NCBI RefSeq assembly: GCF_016056375.1
Contig: NZ_JAEDAE010000004.1
Coordinates: 186,001-250,000, forward strand
Direction of reading: 5' to 3'
Length of the DNA stretch: 64,000 nucleotides
Source: Hymenobacter negativus
GTDB taxonomy: Bacteria > Bacteroidota > Bacteroidia > Cytophagales > Hymenobacteraceae
Positions 34,578-43,334 of this stretch are shown one piece after another. Under the pieces are notes generated by a model, which saw only the letters and a program-made list of their open reading frames with translations, had not been told where the DNA came from and ran no database searches. Position numbers and translations under genes: made by a program. The stretch's first letter is position 1, and every line of letters begins with the position of its first letter.

Positions 34578-35597
34578 TTAGTTGAGAGAGCTGTTCGTGC
34601 CCATGCCGATTTGAATCATCGAGCAACGGAAGCCGATGTAGGAACGAGCCGAATCTTGGTATTCGAAATTGCGGGTACCGGTTTCGAGGAAGTACGCAAT
34701 GTCTTTCCACGAACCGCCACGCACTACTTTGCGGGGCTCATTGTCGTCAGGGTTGGTCGGGTTCAAGTCCCAAACAACGGGTACCGAAGCCTCCATATAG
34801 GCATCGTCACACCACTCCGAGACGTTGCCGGCCATGTCATACAGGCCAAAATCGTTGGGGAAGAACGAACCCACTTCTGAAGTGTAAGCAAAACCGTCGG
34901 AAGCGTAGTCACCACGGCCGGGCTTGAAGTTAGCCAGCATGCAGCCCTTGCTGTTGCGCAGGTACGGACCACCCCAAGGATACGTAGCTAGGTCACGACC
35001 ACCGCGAGCAGCATATTCCCACTCAGCCTCGGAGGGCAAACGGAAGTTTGGGTCAGCAGCCGAACCCGTTTCTTCGCGGGCGGCGTTGCGGAACTTGGTG
35101 CGCCAGTTGCAGAAATACTTTGCAGCAAACCAATCGACGCCGACCACCGGGTAGTCATCGAAAGCGGGGTGCGTGTAGTAGTACTCCAGCAGCGGGTCGC
35201 CCATGTGGTAAGTGAAATCACGTACCCACACCGTAGTGTCGGGGTAGAGTTCGGTCATCACATACTCTTCGCCCAGCACATCCAGCGAGTCCTGCTTGAT
35301 AGCATCGACAAACTGGCGGTATTCGTTGTTGGTAATCTCCGTTTCGTCCATGTAGAAGCCGGCGATGGTTACCTGCTTGTTCATGTTCACCATCGACGCG
35401 GAAATGTCCTGGTCGGTCTGGCCCATGTGAAACGTGCCTCCTGGGCAGGGTACCATTCCAAATGGCACTTCCTGAGGATTAAAGAACGGACGGTCTTCGG
35501 AACCAACGAGGTCCCCCGTAGGGCCTTTGCCAAATCCACACCCGCCTAATAATGCCCCGGAAATAGCGAAAAGGGATAGTGCTAGAAGCTTGTTCAT
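34578..35597 (-). CDS. gldK: T9SS outer-membrane lipoprotein GldK (PorK)
   Basis: 339 residues from the ATG at 35597. Lipobox SGALLGGCGFG. The body is a formylglycine-generating-enzyme-type fold (VPCPGGTFHMGQTDQD, EITNNEYRQF, LPSEAEWEYAARGG, KVVRGGSWKD) without evidence that it is an active enzyme here; GldK uses the fold structurally. It makes the outer-membrane-anchored ring with GldN. First gene of gldKLMN, 54-58 bases downstream of the promoter's expected start. Confidence 0.97.
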   Translation of the reverse strand: MNKLLALSLFAISGALLGGCGFGKGPTGDLVGSEDRPFFNPQEVPFGMVPCPGGTFHMGQTDQDISASMVNMNKQVTIAGFYMDETEITNNEYRQFVDAIKQDSLDVLGEEYVMTELYPDTTVWVRDFTYHMGDPLLEYYYTHPAFDDYPVVGVDWFAAKYFCNWRTKFRNAAREETGSAADPNFRLPSEAEWEYAARGGRDLATYPWGGPYLRNSKGCMLANFKPGRGDYASDGFAYTSEVGSFFPNDFGLYDMAGNVSEWCDDAYMEASVPVVWDLNPTNPDDNEPRKVVRGGSWKDIAYFLETGTRNFEYQDSARSYIGFRCSMIQIGMGTNSSLN

Positions 35598-35656
35598 GAG
35601 AGTTAGAAATTCTGTTTTAATTGCCGATACCGCTAAAGTACATTTGGATGGGCTGG

Positions 35657-35687
35657 CAAATCTACACTTTTTTAGGTCGCGGTGCAA
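35657..35687 (-). promoter_or_regulatory. promoter of the gldKLMN operon
   Basis: On the minus strand TTG (35687-35685), a 20-base spacer, then TAGATTTG (35664-35657), an exact match to the Bacteroidota consensus. It separates gldK from porP upstream, so gldKLMN can be transcribed apart from porP. Confidence 0.75.
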
Positions 35688-35846
35688 TACCTGCCTTTCG
35701 CAAAAGGCGACCAAATTGAGGGTAAACACGCTGAATAGCGTAAATAACTCGGTTAATCCGTTTTATTCCTTGCGAGGCCGACTAAATTTTATCCTAACTG
35801 AATAGGACAATGCTCATCCTGAGTACAAGATAAGAAAATAGGAGAA

Positions 35847-36845
35847 TTAGAAGCTATAACGAGGCGTGCGAATGGCTGGCCGGGTATTAATCGTCGCTTT
35901 GGGCAAGCGGTAGGAGAGCATAATTTCGTGCGAGCTGAAGGCGCGGGCATCCTGATTGAAGGCAATGAAGTCGAACGCATAGCCCAGACGCACCGCGTTA
36001 TCCTTTGCAAAGCTTAAGCCAAGAAGTCCTGAAACGGATTCCTCGGTGCGATAGTTAGCGCCAATCCAGTACTTGTCATCAATGGTGGCACGAACGCCAC
36101 CTTCGAAAGAGTAGTTCTTAGAGTTGTTGAATTTGCTTGAGCTGGAGAAATCGCCCGGCAATACTGCTTTCGCGAGCACCATCGGAGTCACTACAACGGA
36201 AGACGAGGCTTCGATATTGTATCCGGCCGTGAAATAGGCGTGATTTTCCGCGATGTATTTGCTGGGGGTGCCAGCAGTGCCAGCGCTTTTGAAGGAGTAC
36301 TCCGAACGCAGCAGGTTGTTGACACTGAGACCGGCGTAGAACTTTGGCGACTCATACCAAACGCCCGCACCGGCATCGAACTTGCTGTCGGAAGCACCGC
36401 TGGGTACGTTCACGTCGTTCGCGTCAATGGCGATATAGGTACCCTTGCTCAGGTAGGTATAGATACCCTGAATGCCAAAGCCCAACTTGCCTGAACCCAG
36501 CTTGACGTGCTGCGAGTAGGAAAGCGCGGTATTAGTCATTTTCGACTGGCCGACCTGGTCGTAGTACACGGACAGGCCAACGCCGCCGTTGAGCGCCAGG
36601 ATGGGCAGCGAAACGGTAATCATGCCCGTCCGCGGCGAACCGTTGTTGCCGTCGAAAGTACCGTTGTAGTTGTAGTACTGGTAGCGGCCGATGAGGTTTA
36701 CCTCTCCTTGACCTTTAATACCGGCATAAGCCGGGTTTAGATACATGCCATTCAAGCCGTAATGCGTGAACTGGGGCTGCTGTTGGGCAAGCGCCGAGCC
36801 AGCCGCAGCCGTGAGCAGCAGAGTAACGAGTAACGTTCCTTTCAT
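35847..36845 (-). CDS. porP: PorP/SprF-family outer-membrane protein
   Basis: 332 residues from the ATG at 36845. Signal peptide (ends SALA), then the family N-terminus QFTHYGLNGMYLNPAYAGIKG and repeated barrel strands (GVRATIDDKYWIGANYRTEE; HEIMLSYRLP), ending in YSF. In Porphyromonas porP precedes porKLMN in the same order as here. Paralogues called SprF anchor or help export type B CTD proteins such as SprB, and two type B CTD proteins are encoded at 43-51 kb. It has its own upstream -7 box. Confidence 0.92.
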   Translation of the reverse strand: MKGTLLVTLLLTAAAGSALAQQQPQFTHYGLNGMYLNPAYAGIKGQGEVNLIGRYQYYNYNGTFDGNNGSPRTGMITVSLPILALNGGVGLSVYYDQVGQSKMTNTALSYSQHVKLGSGKLGFGIQGIYTYLSKGTYIAIDANDVNVPSGASDSKFDAGAGVWYESPKFYAGLSVNNLLRSEYSFKSAGTAGTPSKYIAENHAYFTAGYNIEASSSVVVTPMVLAKAVLPGDFSSSSKFNNSKNYSFEGGVRATIDDKYWIGANYRTEESVSGLLGLSFAKDNAVRLGYAFDFIAFNQDARAFSSHEIMLSYRLPKATINTRPAIRTPRYSF

Positions 36846-36929
36846 AAGGCGGGGTGGTGATGGTGAGAGAAGAGGGAGGTGGGTGTGCGAAAAAGTGCGG
36901 GGGTGGGCACAGTGTAGAAGAACAGCTTC

Positions 36930-36937
36930 CAAATGTA
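36930..36937 (-). promoter_or_regulatory. -7 box, probable porP promoter
   Basis: TACATTTG on the minus strand, an exact TAnnTTTG match about 85 bases before the porP ATG. The -33 region is T-rich but has no TTG. Confidence 0.45.
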
Positions 36938-36973
36938 AGGGAAAAACCGGCTCTAAAAAACTCGGGCAAAAAA

Positions 36974-37002
36974 AACCGGCGCAATGGTGGGTTGCGCCGG
37001 TT
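36974..37002 (-). terminator. intrinsic terminator of hemD
   Basis: An 11-bp stem (AACCGGCGCAA / TTGCGCCGGTT) with a seven-base loop; read on the minus strand it ends in eight T. It lies 30 bases after the hemD stop. Confidence 0.9.
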
Positions 37003-37032
37003 CTCAGTTGCTTACGAAAACGCTACGTTGGG

Positions 37033-37851
37033 CTAAGCGTTTTTGGCATTCGGCTTTCCGACATCGGTTTGGGCGTGCCGCCGAATGTAGGCTTCGATGG
37101 CACCGGTCATGGAAGGCGCGTTGGGGTGGGGCGCTTCGATGTCGAGGATAAGGCCGGCGTCGATGACAGCTTTGGCCGTAGTGGGGCCAAAGGCGGCAAT
37201 GCGGGTGCCATCCTGCACAAAATCGGGGAAGTTGATGAAGAGCGAACTGATGCCAGAAGGGCTAAAGAACGCAATGCAGTCGTATTTCACGTCCGAGAGG
37301 TCGGATAGGTCGCTGGCCACAGTACGGTAAATGACGGCCTCGGAAAACTTGAGGTTGTTGGCCCGCATGAACACCGGCAGGTCATCCTTGCGGATGTCGG
37401 AGCAGGGGTACAGGAATTTCTCGCCTTTATGCTTTTTGATGACGTCGAACAAATCGGCGGCCGTGCGCTCGCCCACGAACAGCTTGCGCTTGCGCAGAAC
37501 AATGTACTTCTGAAGGTAATTAGCCGTCTGCTCGGAAATACAGAAATATTTCATTTCTGCCGGCATTTCCAGCTTGGCTTCCTGACAAATCCGGAAGAAG
37601 TGGTCGACAGCATTTCGGCTCGTAAAGATTACGGCTGTGTATTCCAGAATATTGATTTTGTCCTTCCGAAAATCCTTGTAGGACACGGGCTGCACATCAA
37701 TAAACTCCCGAAAATCTACTTTAATACCGTATTTCTCGGCAATGGAAAAGTAGGGGGAAACGTCGGTGGTGGGCTTGGGCTGGGTAACCAGAATGCTGCT
37801 TATGCGCTTGGCATGCCGGCCTGTGCCCGGCTTATCTGCACTATCGGCCAT
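37033..37851 (-). CDS. hemD: uroporphyrinogen-III synthase
   Basis: 272 residues with the two-lobed HemD layout. SILVTQPKP opens lobe 1, YTAVIFTSRNAVDHFF marks its end, and CIAFFSPSGISSLFINF with RIAAFGPTTAKAVIDAGL closes lobe 2. It cyclises hydroxymethylbilane to uroporphyrinogen III in heme/siroheme synthesis. It follows the DUF4271 gene by 75 bp, a pairing that is usual in Bacteroidota; no other heme genes are present. Confidence 0.93.
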   Translation of the reverse strand: MADSADKPGTGRHAKRISSILVTQPKPTTDVSPYFSIAEKYGIKVDFREFIDVQPVSYKDFRKDKINILEYTAVIFTSRNAVDHFFRICQEAKLEMPAEMKYFCISEQTANYLQKYIVLRKRKLFVGERTAADLFDVIKKHKGEKFLYPCSDIRKDDLPVFMRANNLKFSEAVIYRTVASDLSDLSDVKYDCIAFFSPSGISSLFINFPDFVQDGTRIAAFGPTTAKAVIDAGLILDIEAPHPNAPSMTGAIEAYIRRHAQTDVGKPNAKNA

Positions 37852-37926
37852 ACAGGTAGGAAAGGGTAATGCTTAGGACAATAAGAGAGACGAAAGGAGC
37901 TGAACGAAACTGCCGAGTGAAGACAA

Positions 37927-39120
37927 TCAATACGTAAAAACAATAAGTTTAAGTAAAACCAGTAAAGGCAGTACTTCAGTAGCACAAAGATAAGCAAACA
38001 AATGTAGATTCAGGAGGGAGGCGTAGTGGTGCAAAGTGCGCGCTACCCGCAGTACTGCGCCGACCAGCAAAACGCCAATAGCAGCGCTGGCCGCCCAAGC
38101 CACAGTGTGGGGCCAGTTGCCGTTGAGGCTGAGGTAGAGTAACAGCACCAACGGCAGAAATAGCCCGGCCAACAAGGTGGTGCGCAGAAATTCGCGGTAC
38201 TGAATGTCGGCCAATGGCTCCAAGCCAAAAATGTATCCCATTATTTTGACATAGAGGTACTTGCCAAAAACAAAGGAGGTAATAACGGCCGTGTATAGCA
38301 GCACCCGGGCGACGATGGCGGTTTCGGGCACGTCGAAGAAGCGGCGGAGCAAGGGCAGGTTTTGCAGGTCGGTGTGGATGGCGGTGAGGAGCAGCGCAAA
38401 CGACAAGGCAAAGAGCAGGACCAGTAACAGGTTGAGCAACGAAAAGGCGGGCTTGGTCAGGAAGGCCTGCTGGTCGCTGTTGCGGCCGAATAACTCATCG
38501 AGCTGAAAGATGCGCGCCATACCGGGCTGGTAGGTGGTGCGCACGGCCCCGTAAGACAGGCCCAGCACGAGAAGAAAACCCAAATAAACGTTCTGGCCCT
38601 GGGGGCCGGGCAAGCGGGGCTGGGCCTGGCCGGTGCTGGCTTTGGCGGACTGGCTGGCCCCGATGGGGGTAGTGCTCATGCCCGAGAATGAGGCCAGAGC
38701 AGGATAGCCATCCGGCTGCCATACGGCGAGCAGATGTTTGCCAGAAGGGAGATTGGGAGGCAGCAGCCGGCCCAGGTCGAGCGAATAGTTGCCAGCTGTG
38801 CGGGCCGTAAAAATCAACTGATTGTCAACAAATAGGCTAAGACCGCGCTGAGCGGCAAAAGACAGCGGGAAGGACTGCGTGTGGCTGACGCGCACCCACT
38901 GATAATAGGCATGAGCCGGCTGGTGGTAGCCGGGCAGATAGAAAATGAGGCGGTTGCGGCCGGCATCGTGGATGAGCCAGTCGCTAGAAAGGGACGTGGG
39001 GGAAGCCGGGGGTAGCTGGCGATACTCGCTGGCGCGCACGGAGCTCGGACTGGCTGCAAAAGCCAGCCATAGACCGATGGCCAGCAGCCACCTCATGCGC
39101 CACAAGCCCGGGGCGTTCAT
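37927..39120 (-). CDS. DUF4271-containing membrane protein
   Basis: 397 residues. A signal-like N-terminal helix and about 150 residues of soluble, probably periplasmic, sequence (YLPGYHQPAHAYYQWVRV, LFVDNQLIFTARTAGNYSLDL) are followed by at least six hydrophobic helices that make up the DUF4271 domain (LLVLLFALSFALLLTA, REFLRTTLLAGLFLPLVLL). Members are found next to hemD in most Bacteroidota, but no function is established. 13 bp downstream of the WecA-like gene, so probably co-transcribed with it. Confidence 0.8.
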   Translation of the reverse strand: MNAPGLWRMRWLLAIGLWLAFAASPSSVRASEYRQLPPASPTSLSSDWLIHDAGRNRLIFYLPGYHQPAHAYYQWVRVSHTQSFPLSFAAQRGLSLFVDNQLIFTARTAGNYSLDLGRLLPPNLPSGKHLLAVWQPDGYPALASFSGMSTTPIGASQSAKASTGQAQPRLPGPQGQNVYLGFLLVLGLSYGAVRTTYQPGMARIFQLDELFGRNSDQQAFLTKPAFSLLNLLLVLLFALSFALLLTAIHTDLQNLPLLRRFFDVPETAIVARVLLYTAVITSFVFGKYLYVKIMGYIFGLEPLADIQYREFLRTTLLAGLFLPLVLLLYLSLNGNWPHTVAWAASAAIGVLLVGAVLRVARTLHHYASLLNLHLFAYLCATEVLPLLVLLKLIVFTY

Positions 39121-39133
39121 TTATGGCGAATTG

Positions 39134-40216
39134 CTAATTATTACTTTCGGCAGCCAGCAACTGGCGGCGGGAAATGCGGCTTTGGTACACTCCGAAGAAA
39201 ATGCTCAGCAGGGCGGAGAAAATGGCCAGAGCACTGATAAGCACCGTGTTGCCGAGGTAGGCAAACTGGATAACGGAGAGCGTGACCAGAATATTGAGCA
39301 AGCCGAGTAGCAGCACAGTGCTGATTTGCTGGAAGCCCATGGCCAGGATGCGGTGGTGAATGTGGTTTTTGTCGGGTGAGAAGGGCGACTTGCCGGCGGC
39401 CATGCGCAGCGAGAACACGCGCAGCGTATCAAACAGCGGCACGAACAGGATGCCCACGGCCACCGACGGCGAAGAGGAGCCGAACGGCTGGCCGACTCGC
39501 AGGCCCATTTCGATGAATTGGATGGCCAACACCGACACAATGAAGCCGCAGACGAGTGAACCGGTGTCGCCCATGAAAATGGGCGCGCGGTGAAAATTGT
39601 AGCGTAGGAAACCCAGCAGGCCGCCAATGAGGCAAACGGCCACGTAGGCATAGTTGCTGTAGCTGGCGCCACCGTATTGGTAGAAATAATAGCCGAATGT
39701 GCTACAGATAATCAGCACGATAGTGCCAGCCAAGCCATCGAGGCCGTCGATGAGGTTGATGGCGTTGGTGACGCCCACAATCACGAAGAAGGTGAAGGCA
39801 TAGCTGATGCCCACGGGCAGCGTGCCGATGCCGAGGATGCCCTGGAAACTGGTGAGGCGCACATCGGCCATTATCATCACAATGCCGGTGGCCAGGAGCT
39901 GGCCCACGAATTTTTTGGAGACGGACATGCCCACCAGGTCATCTTTGAGACCCACGAAAAACAGGATGATGCAGCCGGCCAGCAGTTCCTTCACGCCGTT
40001 TTCGAGGGGCGCGAATATGGTGAGGGCCGACATAAAGCCTGCGAACACGGCCACCCCGCCCAGGCGTGGTGTGAGCGACTGGTGCACGGTGCGCCCATTG
40101 GGCGTATCGAGCATGTTTTTGAGGTGGGCGATGTAGATGATGGACGGCACCGCGAACAGGGACACCAACAGCGCCCACATCCAGGACAGCCCTAGTGGAA
40201 TATCGAAATGACTCAT
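39134..40216 (-). CDS. WecA/MraY-type polyprenyl-phosphate sugar-1-phosphate transferase
   Basis: 360 residues, about eleven membrane helices. Hallmarks: DTPNGRTVHQSLTPRLGG (N-terminal signature), FVGLKDDL (DD motif), NAINLIDGLDGLAG (Asn/Asp active site), FMGDTGSL and the His-rich KNHIHHRIL loop that marks the WecA/TagO branch over MraY. It transfers a HexNAc-1-phosphate from UDP to the lipid carrier and starts a surface glycan. The exact sugar is not readable. Fits with the flippase and glycosyltransferases elsewhere in the window. Confidence 0.92.
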   Translation of the reverse strand: MSHFDIPLGLSWMWALLVSLFAVPSIIYIAHLKNMLDTPNGRTVHQSLTPRLGGVAVFAGFMSALTIFAPLENGVKELLAGCIILFFVGLKDDLVGMSVSKKFVGQLLATGIVMIMADVRLTSFQGILGIGTLPVGISYAFTFFVIVGVTNAINLIDGLDGLAGTIVLIICSTFGYYFYQYGGASYSNYAYVAVCLIGGLLGFLRYNFHRAPIFMGDTGSLVCGFIVSVLAIQFIEMGLRVGQPFGSSSPSVAVGILFVPLFDTLRVFSLRMAAGKSPFSPDKNHIHHRILAMGFQQISTVLLLGLLNILVTLSVIQFAYLGNTVLISALAIFSALLSIFFGVYQSRISRRQLLAAESNN

Positions 40217-40273
40217 ATGATAATACAGTAAGAGAACGGAGAGAAGCCCTGGTTGGCGGCCAGGGCCACGCGT

Positions 40274-40693
40274 TTAGCTGTGTAACACACCCACGCGGTC
40301 GAGCAGGGAAATGTGGGTGAAGTTGTCGGGCACGATGGAATCGGGCACGAAGATGAATTTCTTGTCGAAGATTTTGGGGCCGTGGTAGTAGCTCACCCAG
40401 TATTGATTGTTGAGGTGCAGCAGGGCCGAATCGAGCGGCTCAACGGGCATGGCGGAGTGAGGCGGCACCACTTCGAAGAGGTAGCGCAGTGTGGAAGTTC
40501 GTACTTTCTCACCGTCCTCGGGCTGGCTGTAGCCGTTGGCGTTGACAATGACGTTTTCCAGGGGAAAGGCATTGTGATTGAGCAGGTAGACTTGCCAGAT
40601 GGGTAGACCTTCGGGCGTGAGGGCATTGTCCTCGGCGGGCACTATGGCCACCGAAACACCTTCTACGGGGTCAAAAGAAATGTCTTGCTTCAT
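40274..40693 (-). CDS. conserved Bacteroidota protein of unknown function
   Basis: 139 residues, soluble, no signal peptide. It reads as an all-beta domain (IWQVYLLNHNAFPLENVIVN, LRYLFEVVPPHSAMPVEPLD) ending KKFIFVPDSIVPDNFTHISL. Homologues are sometimes labelled phenylalanyl-tRNA synthetase alpha subunit, but no synthetase motif is present and I do not accept that name. It lies between lipB (50 bp) and the WecA-like gene (57 bp) on the same strand, suggesting one operon. Confidence 0.65.
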   Translation of the reverse strand: MKQDISFDPVEGVSVAIVPAEDNALTPEGLPIWQVYLLNHNAFPLENVIVNANGYSQPEDGEKVRTSTLRYLFEVVPPHSAMPVEPLDSALLHLNNQYWVSYYHGPKIFDKKFIFVPDSIVPDNFTHISLLDRVGVLHS

Positions 40694-40743
40694 GAGGAGT
40701 CAGGCAGATATAGGAGCGGCTGGGGTCTTGAGCCTTGCCTTCG

Positions 40744-41568
40744 CTATTTGGCAGAATTGGAATCGGTGGAGGAAAACGCAGCGGGCGGTGCACCGAGCAG
40801 GGACAGCAGAAGGGGCAGCAGGCGCTCCTGCACTTCGGCGACGGACACGGAGGCAGCGCCTCCCAATTCCTGGGCCAAAGAAGTCACGGCTTTGTCGGTG
40901 ATGCCGCAGGGCACGATGTGACCGAAGTACGAGAGGTCGGGGTTGACGTTGAGGGCGAAGCCGTGAAGCGTGACCCAGCGACTGCACTTCACGCCGAGGG
41001 CGCAGATTTTGCGCGGGTTGGGCGCGCCTGATTCCCAGTCGAGCCACACGCCGGTGAGGCCGGCAATGCGGCCGGCATTCAGGCCATACTCCGCCAAGGT
41101 GCGGATGACGGCTTCTTCCAGCACGCGCAGGTACCAGTGGATATCGGGCCGGAAGTTGTCGAGGTCGAGGATGGGGTAGCCCACCAGCTGGCCGGGTCCG
41201 TGGTAGGTGATATCGCCGCCGCGATTAATGCGGTGGAAGCTAGCTTCGTGCGCCGTGAGGGCAGCTTCGTCGAGGAGCAGGTGCTCGGGCTTGCCGCTTT
41301 TACCTAAGGTGTAGGTGTGCGGGTGCTCGCAGAGCAGCAGGTGATTGGGGGTGGGCTGTAGGGCTTCGCCGGTGGTTTCGGCGGCGCGGTTCCGGACCTT
41401 GATGGCCAAGGTGGCGTCCATGAGCTGCTCTTGGAGTTGCCAGGTGGGCACATAGTCGACCAGGCCCAAGCGCTGCACCTGTACCGAGCGGTTGGGAGCG
41501 GGGCGGGCGTCGTCGGGAGCGGCGGCGTCGAGCAGTTGCGGGGGGAACTGTTCTACGAAGGAGGCCAT
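40744..41568 (-). CDS. lipB: lipoyl(octanoyl) transferase
   Basis: 274 residues. Signature segments: [45 protein letters not shown] (RGGxxTYHGPGQ), [22 protein letters not shown] with the conserved Lys, and the catalytic Cys in [15 protein letters not shown]. It moves octanoate from acyl carrier protein to lipoyl domains in the cytosol. An extra N-terminal stretch of about 30 residues precedes [13 protein letters not shown]; start at 41568 kept because a -7 box lies 26 bases upstream. Confidence 0.96.
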   Translation of the reverse strand: MASFVEQFPPQLLDAAAPDDARPAPNRSVQVQRLGLVDYVPTWQLQEQLMDATLAIKVRNRAAETTGEALQPTPNHLLLCEHPHTYTLGKSGKPEHLLLDEAALTAHEASFHRINRGGDITYHGPGQLVGYPILDLDNFRPDIHWYLRVLEEAVIRTLAEYGLNAGRIAGLTGVWLDWESGAPNPRKICALGVKCSRWVTLHGFALNVNPDLSYFGHIVPCGITDKAVTSLAQELGGAASVSVAEVQERLLPLLLSLLGAPPAAFSSTDSNSAK

Positions 41569-41593
41569 GGGTTGGGGTTGATGAAACGGGACA

Positions 41594-41601
41594 CAAAGGT
41601 A
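41594..41601 (-). promoter_or_regulatory. -7 box, probable promoter of the lipB-to-hemD gene string
   Basis: TACCTTTG on the minus strand, exact TAnnTTTG, 25 bases before the lipB ATG. No -33 TTG. Confidence 0.45.
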
Positions 41602-41641
41602 CTAAGCGCGGTAAGCTTTAGCCTGACCTGCTGCATAGTTG

Positions 41642-41672
41642 TTGGCGGGCACCGACCAAACCGCTAGCTTGC
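41642..41672 (+). promoter_or_regulatory. possible promoter of yraN
   Basis: TTG (41642-41644), a 20-base spacer, then TAGCTTGC (41665-41672), close to but not matching TAnnTTTG. The yraN ATG is 48 bases downstream. It is divergent from the lipB -7 box. Confidence 0.35.
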
Positions 41673-41719
41673 ACAGCGCTTGCCCCTCCCCTGCTCTTGC
41701 TATTACCACCGTTCAACTC

Positions 41720-42079
41720 ATGGCCCACGCCCCTCACGAACTAGGCCAAGCCGGCGAAACGGCCGCCGCTGATTACTTCCTGGCTCAGGGCTACGAAGTG
41801 CTGGCGCGTGGCTACCGCCACGGCCGGGCCGAGGTGGATTTGGTGCTGCGGCGTGGCACAGAGCTGTTGGTATTTGCGGAAGTAAAAACTCGTTCGTCCG
41901 GCCAGTTCGGTCCGCCCGAGACGTTTGTGTCGGCCCGCAAAAAGGAGTTGTTCCGCCTCGCGGCCACGCACTTGCAGGAAGAACTGGATTGGCGCGGCGA
42001 TATCCGCTTCGATATTCTGGCGCTAACCCTGCTCAGCCAAGGCTTCCGCATCGAGCATTTCGAGGACGCGTTCTACTAA
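41720..42079 (+). CDS. yraN: YraN/UPF0102-family putative endonuclease
   Basis: 119 residues, normal size. Restriction-endonuclease-like fold signature: GETAAADYFLAQGYEVLARGYR, then AEVDLVLRRGTELLVFAEVKTRS (the D..ExK catalytic set), FRLAATHLQ, and RFDILAL. The physiological role of the family is unsettled. It ends 5 bp before the convergent lipoprotein gene. Confidence 0.92.
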   Translation: MAHAPHELGQAGETAAADYFLAQGYEVLARGYRHGRAEVDLVLRRGTELLVFAEVKTRSSGQFGPPETFVSARKKELFRLAATHLQEELDWRGDIRFDILALTLLSQGFRIEHFEDAFY

Positions 42080-42084
42080 CGCCC

Positions 42085-43140
42085 TTACCGGCGCTTGGGC
42101 TGCACCTTGGCCGGCGCGCGGGGCACAGTGCGCGGGGCTACGGTAGGCCGGTGCTGGCCGGGGCGGTCTTCCACGTCGGGCTGGCCGCGCTTGTCGATGT
42201 TCTTTTCCTTGTCGTAGATGAGGACGGCGTTGCGGTTGTACTCGCGCACCAGCTCGGGCTCGGTTACTTCGGGGTCGTAGCCGGTTTCGGCGTACTGGTA
42301 CTCGTAGCGACGTCGGCCCCGGAAGCCCCAGTACTTGGTCCAGGTACCGATGCGCTTGCCGTTTTCGAACTGGCCGCGCCAGTCGGGCTGGCCGTTGATG
42401 AGGAACTTAGCGTAATCGCCTTCCAACTTGCCGTTTACGTAAGGCACTACTTCGTTGATGAGGCTGCGGTCTTCGCCGTAGTAGCTCACGTTGGCATCGC
42501 GCGGGAAGCCCATTTCGTAGTGGGTTTTGCTCAGCAACACGCCGTTTTTGTCAAACTTTTCCCAGCGCAAGTGGCGGGTACCAAGGGCGTAGTAACCGGT
42601 TTCGAGCACCTTGTTGTTCTGCATCACCTTGTAGGGGCCGTGCAGGATTTTCAGGTTCGAGGCATCCTCCGGAATCTCGGCCAGCTTCAGGATTTTGTGC
42701 TTCTTGGTGTCGTAGTAATAATAGGCCGGGGCGTAGGCGCTCAGCGGCCGGGGGTACTTCAGGAAGTAGAAAATGGCAATTTCCTGATTTCGTCCTTTAG
42801 GGCCCCGCTTCACGAAAGCCCGCTTTATCTTCTCGCCCAGAAAGACGTTTTTCTTCTTCTTTTTCGACTTGCGCTGGGTGTCCTTTTCGGCATCCTTGGC
42901 AGCTTTTTCCTGCTCCTTGGTGAGCACCACCTTGCGGGCCGTGCTGAGCGAGGGCTTGCCCTTGAGCGAGTCGCTGGTGTGGGTGAGCGTGTCGGAAACA
43001 AGCGCGGCCAGCGCGGGCTGCTCGGGGTTGCTGTTGAAGGAAACGGCTTTGCGGGTGCAGGCCCATGGCAGCAGCGTGAGCAGCAGCGGGGCCATAGCCA
43101 GAAAGCGTAGCGGCCGGAGCCACAGACTAATAATACGCAT
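42085..43140 (-). CDS. lipoprotein with MORN-type (YwqK-like) repeats
   Basis: 351 residues from the ATG at 43140. Lipobox LLTLLPWAC. A Lys-rich segment (KDTQRKSKKKKKNVFLGEKI) follows, then short repeats of the MORN_2 kind, typified by YYALGTRHLRWEKFDKNGVL and VNGKLEGDYAKFLINGQPDW and GKRIGTWTKYWGF. The C-terminal tail is Pro/Arg-rich (PRAPAKVQPKRR). A longer form from 43167 would begin at or before the predicted transcript start and is unlikely. Function unknown; probably exposed to the periplasm from the outer membrane. Confidence 0.7.
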   Translation of the reverse strand: MRIISLWLRPLRFLAMAPLLLTLLPWACTRKAVSFNSNPEQPALAALVSDTLTHTSDSLKGKPSLSTARKVVLTKEQEKAAKDAEKDTQRKSKKKKKNVFLGEKIKRAFVKRGPKGRNQEIAIFYFLKYPRPLSAYAPAYYYYDTKKHKILKLAEIPEDASNLKILHGPYKVMQNNKVLETGYYALGTRHLRWEKFDKNGVLLSKTHYEMGFPRDANVSYYGEDRSLINEVVPYVNGKLEGDYAKFLINGQPDWRGQFENGKRIGTWTKYWGFRGRRRYEYQYAETGYDPEVTEPELVREYNRNAVLIYDKEKNIDKRGQPDVEDRPGQHRPTVAPRTVPRAPAKVQPKRR

Positions 43141-43172
43141 GAATCGCACGGGATATTTTCGCGGCATCAACG

Positions 43173-43180
43173 CAAAGGTA
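43173..43180 (-). promoter_or_regulatory. -7 box of the MORN-repeat lipoprotein gene
   Basis: TACCTTTG on the minus strand, exact TAnnTTTG, placing the transcript start about 25 bases before the ATG at 43140. No -33 TTG. Confidence 0.45.
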
Positions 43181-43334
43181 GGGCGATTTGGTGCCCACGA
43201 AGCGCGGCACTGAAACAGAAAATGGAACCGCTCCAATGGGTGCGGCGGCGGGCAATCCGCCCAAAATGTGCAGCCCGGCGTTCGGCAGCGCGGCCCTTTA
43301 TCTTTACCAGTTCCAATTCCTTTCCCGTTCTTTC

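Noticed and set aside
34578..35597. GldK as an active formylglycine-generating enzyme
   Set aside because: The fold is shared, but the gene is first in gldKLMN with a lipobox, and GldK/PorK proteins use the fold structurally in the T9SS ring.
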